From CAYOSF01 sp964406605 (GTDB lineage Bacteria; Chloroflexota; Dehalococcoidia; DSTF01; RBG-16-68-14), in the NCBI GenBank assembly GCA_964406605.1, contig CAYOSF010000005.1:62001-126000 (forward strand): a stretch of 64,000 nt of DNA, written 5' to 3'. Position numbers and translations under genes: made by a program. Position 1 is the first letter of the stretch; every line of letters begins with the position of its first letter. Under the pieces are notes generated by a model. It saw nothing but the letters and a program-made list of their open reading frames with translations, was not told the DNA's origin and did not search any database. Below, piece after piece: positions 42,867 to 50,606 of this stretch.

Positions 42867-44174
42867 ATGGCCAAACATCGGGTAGTTCATATGTGCCTAG
42901 TAGCCCTCGCTGTGGCGGTCAGCCTGATAATCGCGGGCTGTGACGGGGGGAAGAGCAGCACTGCTACTAGTGCCGTGCCGACGGAAGGCCAGCCCACGGC
43001 GAGAGACTCGACGGAGGCCGGGCTGACCGCCGCGGACCCGACCAAGAGCAATCGTCCCACGGTCACGCCGGCAAGAGGCGAATCCGGCGCGGACATGCTG
43101 ATGTTCCGAGGCAATTCCGCCCGAACCGGCGTGAACCCGGGCCCTGGGGTTCAAAGCTCACCCAGGTTGCTCTGGCGATTCGAGCAGGCCGATGATTGCC
43201 AGGGGTTTCCGTCTTCCTCGGCCGTGGTGGCTGGTGGAACAGTCTACGTGGGCGGCGGGCGAGTGGCAGGAGCTACCTTGCCGGGTTGTGTGTACGCTCT
43301 CAATGCAGCAACTGGCGAGGAACGTTGGTACTTCGGGACAGGGGCTATGACCGAGTCCACGCCGACGGTTGCGGGCGGAGCAGTCTACTTCGGCAGCAGC
43401 GACGAGAGCGTCTATGCTGTGAACGCTGCGACGGGCGAGGAGCGCTGGCGTTTTCAGATGGACGAGTCCATCGACGCATCCCCGGCAGTGGTAGATGGCG
43501 TGTTGTACATTCGAGGCCCCGGCCTGTTCTATGCTCTGGACGCTGCCTCGGGGGAGAAACGATGGGAGTTCTTCACGCCCCCGCAGGTCGAGTGGGACGG
43601 TCTTGACCCCTCGCCAGCCGGATACGGCGGCGCAGTCTATCTGGGCAGCTATGACGGGAATCTCTATTGCCTCGACGCCTTGACAGGCGCAGAACGGTGG
43701 CGGTTCCCCACAGGAGGACTTGTTGTCTCTAGTCCTGCGGTGGCCGATGGCGCTGTCTACTTTACCGGCCTGGCCGCCAACGGAGCCGAGGGCTACCTCT
43801 ACGCCCTGGACGCTGCTACGGGGGCGGAACGCTGGCGCTTTCGAATGGGTGTGAACGGAGCCTCGCCAGCGGTGGCTGACGGTGTGGTCTACATCGGCAG
43901 CAATGACCACTACGTCTATGCTCTTGACGCCGCAACTGGAAATGAGCGCTGGAGTTTCAAGACCGGCGACAGCGTTGTGTCATCGCCTACGATCGCAGAC
44001 GGCGTGGTGTATGTCGGCAGCTACGACGGCAACGTCTACGCTCTGGATGCGACCACCGGCAAGGAGCGCTGGCGCTTCTTGCTCGGCGGCGAGGCCGTCT
44101 CCTCGCCCGCGGTAGCGGGCGGCGTGGTTTACATTGTCGCGAGCGGCGTGTTGTACGCGATCACGGGACAGTAG
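42867..44174 (+). CDS. Lipoprotein with PQQ-type (BamB-like) beta-propeller
   Basis: 435 aa. The lipobox SLIIAGC places the lipidated Cys at residue 25, exactly as in the previous gene. A Ser/Thr/Pro linker leads to eight tandem PQQ-like repeats (YALDAATGxERWxF followed by SPAVADGxVYxGS). The BamB-like fold is an eight-bladed propeller with tryptophan docking motifs. The PQQ-binding catalytic residues of true quinoproteins are not evident, so a structural or binding role is more likely. Start ATG 42867 follows GGGAGG. It lies 110 bp before the sigma-fusion gene on the same strand. Confidence 0.9.
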   Translation: MAKHRVVHMCLVALAVAVSLIIAGCDGGKSSTATSAVPTEGQPTARDSTEAGLTAADPTKSNRPTVTPARGESGADMLMFRGNSARTGVNPGPGVQSSPRLLWRFEQADDCQGFPSSSAVVAGGTVYVGGGRVAGATLPGCVYALNAATGEERWYFGTGAMTESTPTVAGGAVYFGSSDESVYAVNAATGEERWRFQMDESIDASPAVVDGVLYIRGPGLFYALDAASGEKRWEFFTPPQVEWDGLDPSPAGYGGAVYLGSYDGNLYCLDALTGAERWRFPTGGLVVSSPAVADGAVYFTGLAANGAEGYLYALDAATGAERWRFRMGVNGASPAVADGVVYIGSNDHYVYALDAATGNERWSFKTGDSVVSSPTIADGVVYVGSYDGNVYALDATTGKERWRFLLGGEAVSSPAVAGGVVYIVASGVLYAITGQ

Positions 44175-44284
44175 GAGTCGTGATGAAGCGGAAGATATCC
44201 CGGAGGCCGAAGATGGATGGGCCGGCAAGCGCAGGCCTGAGGGGCGGGGCTGAACGTTACTCCGCCTGACCAAGGAGTCGGGGC

Positions 44285-46675
44285 ATGTTCTGTGCGGCAT
44301 GCGGGTTTGAGCTCCTCGAAGGGAGCGACTTCTGCAGCAGGTGCGGTGCACAGGTCGAGAAGCCAGGAGCCGCAAGGAGTGACGGCGAACTGGAGCGCGT
44401 GGCCGCACTGGGCGACAGAGAAGCGTTCGGCGTTCTCTATGAGCGCCACTCCGGCAGAGTGTATGATTTCCTCCTGCGAATGGTCGGTGACCCTGATGAG
44501 GCGTCTGACCTCATGCAGGAGACGTTCCTGCGGGCCATGCAGGCGCTCTCTCCAAAAGAGGAGAAGGCATCCTTCCTGACCTGGGTGTTGACTATCGCCC
44601 GCAATACCGCTCTGAAGCATCTTGAGCGGCGCAAGCGCATTGTGGCCTGGGCACCACGTGAGGGCGACGCCGAAGCGCCGGCTTTCGACCGGATGGACCC
44701 CGACCGGCTGGGTCAGCCTGAAGCGGCCGCCGAGGCGCGGGAGATGGCGAGTCTTGTCTGGGAGGCGGCCGCCGCGTTGGATTCGAAGCAATACTCCCTC
44801 CTCGACCTGCACGTACGGCAGGGGCTCGAAAGCGGCGAGATTGCCCAGGTGTTGCGGGTAAGCAAGGGGAACGCCTACACCATGATTAGCCGACTGAAGG
44901 ACAGCTTCGAAAGCGCCGTGGCAGGGCTCTACATGCTCCGCCACGGCCGGCGTGACTGCCCGGACCTCGACTACCGGTTGCGGGAACAGTCCGTCACCGT
45001 GCTCTCTCCCGCTGCAAGAAAGCTAATAGCGAATCACGTTTCGGAGTGCCCGAACTGTCAAGAGCGACGGCGCAAGCTGGTGTCTCCCGCCAACATTCTG
45101 GGTGCCTTCGCGGCAGTGCCGCTGCCGCTTGTCGTCAAGCAACAGGTGGCAGAGACGCTCGTTGCCTCTTGGGCTCAGGCCGGCAGGCAGGCCCCCACCG
45201 CCGGCATTAAGGGACTCCTGTCACAGCCGTCCGCCAAGCTGTCTGGTCTCTCCACTACGTGGAAAGCGGCGATCATCAGCGGCATCCTTGTCGTCGCGGC
45301 CGGTGGAGGGATGGGGTTGTGGCTGGCCGTAACCGGCGGGCTGCGCGGCCCGGGCGTCGGCGAAACGGCCGGAAGCGGCGTCCCGGCAGTGGCAACGCCC
45401 GGCCCGGCGCTGAGCGCTGTGCCGGTTGCCCCGACGGAGAAGGCAGCGGTTGGGACCGGGAGAATCGTGTTTCGTTCCAACCGGGAGGGCTCGCAGCCGC
45501 CAGCCAGTGGTGTCTACATCATGGACGCCGACGGTGGGGGTGTTACTCGCATTGGAACCCAAAGCGGCTGGCTGTCGTATTTCCCTGACCCGTGGTCCCA
45601 ATCATCGCCCGACGGCTCCAAGGTGGCCTTCCTCAAGTGCCCTGACAGCGCCTCGGAGGGCCTCTGGGGAGCGTTTTATGTCATGAACGCCGACGGCAGC
45701 AGGCTGACGACGGTCGCGACGAACACGACCCGTTGCTTCACAGAGGGGTCAGGCGGCGGCATCAGCTGGTCGCCGGATAGTAGCCGTGTGGCCTTCTTCT
45801 CGGGAGGTGACGCGAGAGGCATATATGTCGCCGACGCCAGTGGGGGCAACGTCACGTACTTGGCAGACGGGATATACCCTCAGTGGTCACCGCAAGGCGA
45901 TTCGATCGCCTTCATCAGCATACCGGCGCCGGAATTTCAATGCGACATCTACGTCATAGGCGCCCGCGGCGCGAACAAACGTCATGTAGTCGCCGTGCCT
46001 TGCGAGGGCAGTGACATCCTTGAGGGCCCTCGGCCGCAGTGGTCTTCCGACGGCTCCACGCTCCTTTTCTCCACAAGCCCGGAGCCCGGTTTGCACAGCC
46101 CGGCGGAGCCCCTAGACCGGGAGGTATTCACCGTGCGGGTGGATGGCTCCGGCCTCACCAACCTCACGAACAGTCGCAGCGACGACTTTGATCCCATGTG
46201 GGTCGACTGCCGCGTGCCGACAGCCGGCTGCGAAGCCAGGGTTACCAACATCCAGCCTGATACGCTGAACATGCGCCAGGACGCCGGCGCTGATGGGGAG
46301 ATCATTGGCACATTATCGGAAGGCGATACCGTCTGCCTCGTTGGCTCACCCACGCTCGCCGGCGGCTACAAGTGGTGGCCGGTTGGCACCGCGGACGAGA
46401 CCGTCGGCTGGGTCGCCGCGTTCGACCCGAAGGGTCCCTCTGTGCCATGGCTCACACCGACGGGCAATCTCTGCGGCGGCAAGCCGGATCGGGGAACGTC
46501 AGGCGCTGGTCTCACCGGTGGCATGCGATCAGCCTGGATGTCCCGAGTGCCGTGTGCGCGCAAGACGCCAACAGTAATCTGCCTAGAGTGGATCTGCCTC
46601 TCGGTACGGATGGGGCAGTCAAACCGGACAGCATCGGGTTTGAATCCGGATCAGATGGGTCGCGAAAGCCTATGA
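44285..46675 (+). CDS. Fused zinc ribbon - ECF sigma factor - anti-sigma-like - transmembrane - PD40 propeller - SH3 protein
   Basis: 796 aa. Residues 3-20 form a zinc ribbon (C3, C6, C17, C20). About 38-112 is sigma region 2 (LYERHSGRVYDFLLRMVGD, DLMQETFLRAMQ, FLTWVLTIARNTALKHL). About 155-215 is sigma region 4 with a helix-turn-helix (SGEIAQVLRVSKGNAYTMIS). H251-x3-C255-x2-C258 matches the zf-HC2 anti-sigma motif. Residues 328-350 span the membrane. About 390-645 carries PD40/TolB blades (GVYIMDADGGGV, ISWSPDSSRVAFFSG, QWSSDGSTLLFST). About 651-716 is a bacterial SH3 domain (LNMRQDAGADGEIIGTL, GWVAAFD). The sigma half would be cytoplasmic and the propeller and SH3 outside. The last 60 residues look out of frame. 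AAGGAG precedes the ATG. Confidence 0.88.
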   Translation: MFCAACGFELLEGSDFCSRCGAQVEKPGAARSDGELERVAALGDREAFGVLYERHSGRVYDFLLRMVGDPDEASDLMQETFLRAMQALSPKEEKASFLTWVLTIARNTALKHLERRKRIVAWAPREGDAEAPAFDRMDPDRLGQPEAAAEAREMASLVWEAAAALDSKQYSLLDLHVRQGLESGEIAQVLRVSKGNAYTMISRLKDSFESAVAGLYMLRHGRRDCPDLDYRLREQSVTVLSPAARKLIANHVSECPNCQERRRKLVSPANILGAFAAVPLPLVVKQQVAETLVASWAQAGRQAPTAGIKGLLSQPSAKLSGLSTTWKAAIISGILVVAAGGGMGLWLAVTGGLRGPGVGETAGSGVPAVATPGPALSAVPVAPTEKAAVGTGRIVFRSNREGSQPPASGVYIMDADGGGVTRIGTQSGWLSYFPDPWSQSSPDGSKVAFLKCPDSASEGLWGAFYVMNADGSRLTTVATNTTRCFTEGSGGGISWSPDSSRVAFFSGGDARGIYVADASGGNVTYLADGIYPQWSPQGDSIAFISIPAPEFQCDIYVIGARGANKRHVVAVPCEGSDILEGPRPQWSSDGSTLLFSTSPEPGLHSPAEPLDREVFTVRVDGSGLTNLTNSRSDDFDPMWVDCRVPTAGCEARVTNIQPDTLNMRQDAGADGEIIGTLSEGDTVCLVGSPTLAGGYKWWPVGTADETVGWVAAFDPKGPSVPWLTPTGNLCGGKPDRGTSGAGLTGGMRSAWMSRVPCARKTPTVICLEWICLSVRMGQSNRTASGLNPDQMGRESL

Positions 46676-46853
46676 GCATTTGCACGGGATCGAGGCGCAG
46701 CCATGATGCTGTTGCCTGGCAGCGGCGCCCCTTGGTGGGCACCAGGGTGACATGGGGAATCCCTATAGGACGCTCAGAGGTTGGCGGTATCACTGATGGG
46801 TGGCGAGTGGCTCTATGAGGCCTAAGCCACAATCTGGCAAGAGGAGGAAGGAA

Positions 46854-47990
46854 ATGCTTGGCAAGACCCCCTGGAAGTTATTGTCCATCTGCACGCTCGT
46901 GGCAGTACCGCTGCTCCCGGCCGCGCTGGGAGGCGGCCTCGGGCTCGCGCAAGTGTCCGTGCCCATGCAAGCGGCAATTGTCCAAGACGCAGCGCCCGAC
47001 GGCGGCTTGGGGTTCCCGCTGACACCAACGCCGATGCAAACGGCGACCTTGCTCGTTTGCCCCTCCAGTATCGGCTTTGGAGAGACTCTGCAGTGCTCCA
47101 TAACCGCGTCGGCAGAGTTGGACTCCTATACCTTCGTTGCCGCCGCTGGAGATGTGGTTCTGGTGAGGATGACGGCCACCTCGGGCNNNNNNNNNNNNNN
47201 NNNNNNNNNNNNNNNNNNNNNNNNNNNNNNNNNNNNNNNNNNNNNNNNNNNNNNNNNNNNNNNNNNNNNNNNNNNNNNNNNNNNNNTCCTGGCAGGCGAT
47301 GGTTTCAACGGAGCCTTCACGGGAGAGTACATGCTCTACCTGCAGCGGCTGAACAACGCTGGGAACTGCACGACCATCGGCTTTGGAGAGACTCTGGTTG
47401 GGACGGTCGAGACGGCGGCCCAGATGGACGCGTATTGCTTCGTTGCCGCCGCTGGAGATGTGGTTCTGGTGAGGATGACGGCCACCTCGGGCAACCTGTG
47501 GCCGGAATTGCGCCTGTACGGGCCTGGCGGCGGCAAGCTCTGCGAGGAATATGACCCTACGACTGCAGAGATCGGGGAATGTGCCCTGCCCAGCGATGGG
47601 ACGTACACCATCCTGGCAGGCGATGGTTTCAACGGAGCCTTCACGGGAGAGTACATGCTCTACCTAGGGTGCCTCACTCCTGCCTGCGGCAACCCAGGGT
47701 CCTCAGAGACTCCTACGCCCACTGCCACGCCGACGAGCACCAGCACACCGACGCCCACCAACACCCGCACGGCCACCCCAACCCCGAGTATCGCGGTCGG
47801 CGACTCAGGCTGCGATGGCACGGTCAACTCGATCGACGCGGCGCTGGTGCTCCAGTACGGAGCGGGGCTTCTTGGCTCGCTGCCCTGTCATGGCGCGGCG
47901 GACGTCAACGTGGACGGTACTGTCAATGCGCTCGACGCGGCGCTGATCCTGCAATACGTGGCTGGCCTCATTGACCACCTACCGCCGTAG
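46854..47990 (+). CDS. Secreted protein with tandem PPC-like repeats and C-terminal dockerin (contains assembly gap)
   Basis: About 378 aa as drawn, with 100 N inside. A signal peptide (LLSICTLVAVPLLPAALGG) is followed by two nearly identical beta-sandwich repeats resembling bacterial pre-peptidase C-terminal domains (IGFGETL ... DSYTFVAAAGDVVLVRMTATSG ... GEYMLYL). A Thr/Pro-rich linker (PTPTATPTSTSTPTPTNTRT) leads to a dockerin: two calcium-loop repeats (DSGCDGTVNSID and DVNVDGTVNALD), each followed by AALVLQYGAGL-type helices, ending in LPP. Start ATG 46854 has GAGGAGGAAGG upstream. The PPC name is by resemblance; the repeats could be another beta-sandwich family. Confidence 0.8.
   Translation: MLGKTPWKLLSICTLVAVPLLPAALGGGLGLAQVSVPMQAAIVQDAAPDGGLGFPLTPTPMQTATLLVCPSSIGFGETLQCSITASAELDSYTFVAAAGDVVLVRMTATSGXXXXXXXXXXXXXXXXXXXXXXXXXXXXXXXXXXLAGDGFNGAFTGEYMLYLQRLNNAGNCTTIGFGETLVGTVETAAQMDAYCFVAAAGDVVLVRMTATSGNLWPELRLYGPGGGKLCEEYDPTTAEIGECALPSDGTYTILAGDGFNGAFTGEYMLYLGCLTPACGNPGSSETPTPTATPTSTSTPTPTNTRTATPTPSIAVGDSGCDGTVNSIDAALVLQYGAGLLGSLPCHGAADVNVDGTVNALDAALILQYVAGLIDHLPP
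47071..47340 (+). repeat. PPC-like tandem repeat, copy 1 (interrupted by the gap)
   Basis: The first 116 bases and last 54 bases are nearly identical to copy 2 at 47377-47664, including exact matches of about 54 bases at 47133-47186 with 47439-47492. Near identity at DNA level means a recent duplication or active homogenisation. Confidence 0.8.
47187..47286. other. Assembly gap, 100 N
   Basis: A fixed-size run of N inside copy 1 of the repeat. The corresponding part of copy 2 (47493-47610) is 118 bases, and 100 and 118 leave the same reading frame. Confidence 0.99.
47377..47664 (+). repeat. PPC-like tandem repeat, copy 2 (complete)
   Basis: Complete unit encoding about 95 residues from IGFGETL to GEYMLYL, including NLWPELRLYGPGG and an added Cys pair (KLCEEY, GECALP) that copy 1 may share inside the gap. 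Confidence 0.8.
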
Positions 47991-48002
47991 GCGCCGCACT
48001 AG

Positions 48003-48134
48003 GGTGGTATGCTGGCACCACTGAGTGGCAGTACGGTGCATGCGCCAAGACGCAGCGGGAGCGCGATATGCGACGCCAACGAACCCTGGTAGCTCTAACC
48101 ACGGCAGTCCTGGTCTCAATCCTTCTTGCTGCTG
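48003..48134 (+). repeat. Promoter/signal-peptide leader (copy 2 of 2, attached to an intact gene)
   Basis: Matches 40364-40495 at about 92 percent by eye. It contains TATGCT upstream, GGGAG and the ATG at 48068. Confidence 0.85.
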
Positions 48135-49492
48135 ACAGTAGCAGCGCCGCAGCCCCGGAGCCCGGGCCAGGGATAGCGGGGACACCTCTTCGCCGGCTCG
48201 CGCTGGTCGGGAACGACTTCGACCTGTCCACTGGAACGACAGTGCAGCGCTTGTCGCCGTCCGTGGCCTATAACAGGACGGACAACCAGTACCTGGTGGT
48301 GTGGTTCGACGGTCGGAATCCCCACAACAACGATATCTTTGGTCAGCGGGTATCGGCTGCGGGCAGCTTGGCCGGCGCAAACATCCCGATCATGGAGTTT
48401 CCAGACTCACAGAGCGACCCGTCCGTGGCGTACAACAGCACCGACAATCAGTATCTCGTGGCGTGGCAGACGCAGCAGTCCGGCTTCTTCAACGATGTCC
48501 GTGGGCGTCGGATCTCAGCGTCGGGGGCGCTGCTTGGAGGGGACTTCTTCATCGGCAACGCCGGTTTTGAGACCTCGATGGCCTACAATGCTACGGCGAA
48601 CCAGTACCTGGTAACGGGAAGGGGTATGGGGAATGGCGTGCGGGGGCAGCGGGTTGCGGGCAACGGATCGCTTGCGGGTTCGGGGATCGTGATCGCCACA
48701 GCAGGCTCACCCGCTCCCAACGGTCAGGTTGCCTACAATCCCAACGCCAACGAATACCTCGCAACCTGGCGTAACCAAACAGACGGAAATCTGCAGGGAC
48801 AGCGCATCTCGGCGAGCGGAGCGCTTCTTGGCAGTCCAATCATCATCTCGTCCCTGTATGTCGGTGGCCAGCACGCCGCCGGAGTGGCATTCGACGACAC
48901 GCTGAACCGATACTTGGTCGTCTTCCGCGACACGGCAGCGAACAACGTAATGGGGCAGTTCGTGAGCAGCACGGGCAGTCTGATCGGAGTCAACTTCTAC
49001 CTCGCCGTCGGACTGGAGAGCGCGCCCAGCACTCCGCACGTCGCGTACAGCGCCGGTGACCGCGCCTTCGTGATCGTGACCCGGCAGGGTAGTGACATTG
49101 TGGGCCGGGTGCTGTCGGGCGACGGAGGCCTGTTGGGACCCCCGCTCGTGATCGCGCAAAGCGCTGTGTTGGACGATCCAACGATCGCCTACAACAGCCG
49201 AACGGGAGAATTCCTGGTGGCGTGGGCCGACGAGCGCAACCTCTCGCTGGGTGTGAGGGACATCTTCGCTCGGTTGGTGGACATTTCGCCCGTGATGCCA
49301 GGGGATGGCGACTGTGACGGCAACATTGACGCCGTCGACGCCGCCCTCCTCCTGCAGTACGCTGCCGGCCTCACCGGCCCGATGCCGTGCCTGATGGCCG
49401 CCGATGTGAACCGCGACAGCTTCTTCGACGCCATCGACGCGGCGCTGATCCTGCAGTACGTGGCGGGACTGATCGGCACTCTGCCGCCGTGA
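48068..49492 (+). CDS. Secreted protein with VAYN beta-propeller-like repeats and C-terminal dockerin
   Basis: 474 aa. The signal peptide (MRRQRTLVALTTAVLVSILL) is followed by about seven repeats of roughly 50 residues with the pattern SVAYNxTxNQYLVxW ... GQRxSxxGxLxG, a beta-propeller of the kind seen in secreted bacterial proteins. The C-terminus is a dockerin with two calcium loops, DGDCDGNIDAVD and DVNRDSFFDAID, each followed by a DAALxLQYxAGL helix, and ends in LPP. The second loop has Ser in place of the usual Gly at position 6. It shares its leader with the relic at 40429. Role: probably a surface protein recruited by a cohesin. Confidence 0.87.
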   Translation: MRRQRTLVALTTAVLVSILLAADSSSAAAPEPGPGIAGTPLRRLALVGNDFDLSTGTTVQRLSPSVAYNRTDNQYLVVWFDGRNPHNNDIFGQRVSAAGSLAGANIPIMEFPDSQSDPSVAYNSTDNQYLVAWQTQQSGFFNDVRGRRISASGALLGGDFFIGNAGFETSMAYNATANQYLVTGRGMGNGVRGQRVAGNGSLAGSGIVIATAGSPAPNGQVAYNPNANEYLATWRNQTDGNLQGQRISASGALLGSPIIISSLYVGGQHAAGVAFDDTLNRYLVVFRDTAANNVMGQFVSSTGSLIGVNFYLAVGLESAPSTPHVAYSAGDRAFVIVTRQGSDIVGRVLSGDGGLLGPPLVIAQSAVLDDPTIAYNSRTGEFLVAWADERNLSLGVRDIFARLVDISPVMPGDGDCDGNIDAVDAALLLQYAAGLTGPMPCLMAADVNRDSFFDAIDAALILQYVAGLIGTLPP

Positions 49493-49607
49493 CGCAGCGG
49501 GCACTATCGGCGCACGGTGTTTGCGGTCCGCGATCTCGAAAGGGAGCCGGCGGCCTCGAATGCAGGACGGGCTTTCGGACGATCTGGTACACTCCATGGC
49601 GGTTGTC

Positions 49608-50405
49608 ATGAAGAAACGCACCCGGCTTCTGATCTCCGGCCTGTTGACCCTTGCCGTCGTTTCCGCGGTCTTCGTTTCGCCACCGGTCCTTCCGCGGAGT
49701 GAGGGAGCAGCCCAGGCGGGAGCGCCTCCCGCCTTGGTGCGAATCAGCCCAACGACCCAGAGCGTCGCGGCCGGGGATGATGTGGACATCGATATCCGTG
49801 CGGACGGCGTTGTGGACCCCGATGGACTAGGATCCTACGAATTCACACTGAGGTTTGCCCCAAACGTTCTCACGTATCGTGATTTCAACAATGGGCCGTG
49901 GCTGGGTAGCACCGGGCGTTCGCCGCTCATGTGCATCTTCCTGCCCGACATCGACGCTGATGGAGACACCGTCGACGATCCCGGGTTCGTGCTTCTTGGC
50001 TGTAGCTCGCATGGATTGAGCCCTCCGGGGCCAACAGGTAGCGGCCTTCTCACCACCGTAACGTTGGGTACCTCGTGCGCCGGGAGCAGCCACGTTGGTT
50101 TCGAGCGGCTGGAGCTGACCGACACCTTTGGAAACGACATCCCGGCGGAGGCCGCGGCCGGCACCATCACGGTGAGCGGCGGCACCCCCTGCCCCACGCC
50201 ACCCGGCAGTGTCGGTGACGTCGACTGTAACGGCATGATCAACTCAGTCGATGCCGCCCTCGTGCTGCAGTTGGCCGCCGGTCTGGTGTCCTCGTTACCC
50301 TGCCAGGGTGCCGCGGACGCGAACGGGGACGGGAACGCGAACGCGATAGACGCTGCGCTCATCCTGCAGTTCGACGCGGGCCTCATCGGCGTCCTGCCGC
50401 CGTAG
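49608..50405 (+). CDS. Secreted cohesin-like plus dockerin protein
   Basis: 265 aa. The signal peptide (LLISGLLTLAVVSAVFVS) is followed by a domain of about 140 residues resembling cohesin: VRISPTTQSVAAGDDVDIDI, SYEFTLRFAPNVLTYRDF and a closing strand pair GLLTTVTLGT ... AAAGTITVSG. A dockerin follows with DVDCNGMINSVD and DANGDGNANAID loops and the terminal LPP. Having both a cohesin-like and a dockerin module would let it bridge other dockerin proteins to a second partner. ATG 49608 or the in-frame ATG 49596 could start it; TACACT at 49588-49593 is a possible -10. Confidence 0.85.
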   Translation: MKKRTRLLISGLLTLAVVSAVFVSPPVLPRSEGAAQAGAPPALVRISPTTQSVAAGDDVDIDIRADGVVDPDGLGSYEFTLRFAPNVLTYRDFNNGPWLGSTGRSPLMCIFLPDIDADGDTVDDPGFVLLGCSSHGLSPPGPTGSGLLTTVTLGTSCAGSSHVGFERLELTDTFGNDIPAEAAAGTITVSGGTPCPTPPGSVGDVDCNGMINSVDAALVLQLAAGLVSSLPCQGAADANGDGNANAIDAALILQFDAGLIGVLPP

Positions 50406-50494
50406 CGGCTTCTCTGCCGTTACGCGGCCTGGCCTCGGACGACGGCAGAACCTACCTCCCGGGCTCAGAACAGGCACCGTCCACTCTCGTTCAC

Positions 50495-50524
50495 TAGACA
50501 TTGGGCGCGCCTTTCGTGTACCTT
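50495..50524 (+). promoter_or_regulatory. Candidate promoter of etfBA
   Basis: TAGACA (50495-50500), an 18 bp spacer and TACCTT (50519-50524), with AAGGAGG at 50591-50597 before the GTG. Confidence 0.35.
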
Positions 50525-50606
50525 GTGCTGGGTTTGCGCCCGGCTTCGTGGCAGGAGCGGGGCAATCCCAGCGGTTCGATCCCAAGGCACAAGGAGGACT
50601 CATTCC

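Noticed and set aside
48707..49789. Minus-strand 360-codon frame antisense to the dockerin genes
   Set aside because: It mirrors the codons of two well-supported genes and shows no motif or signal of its own.
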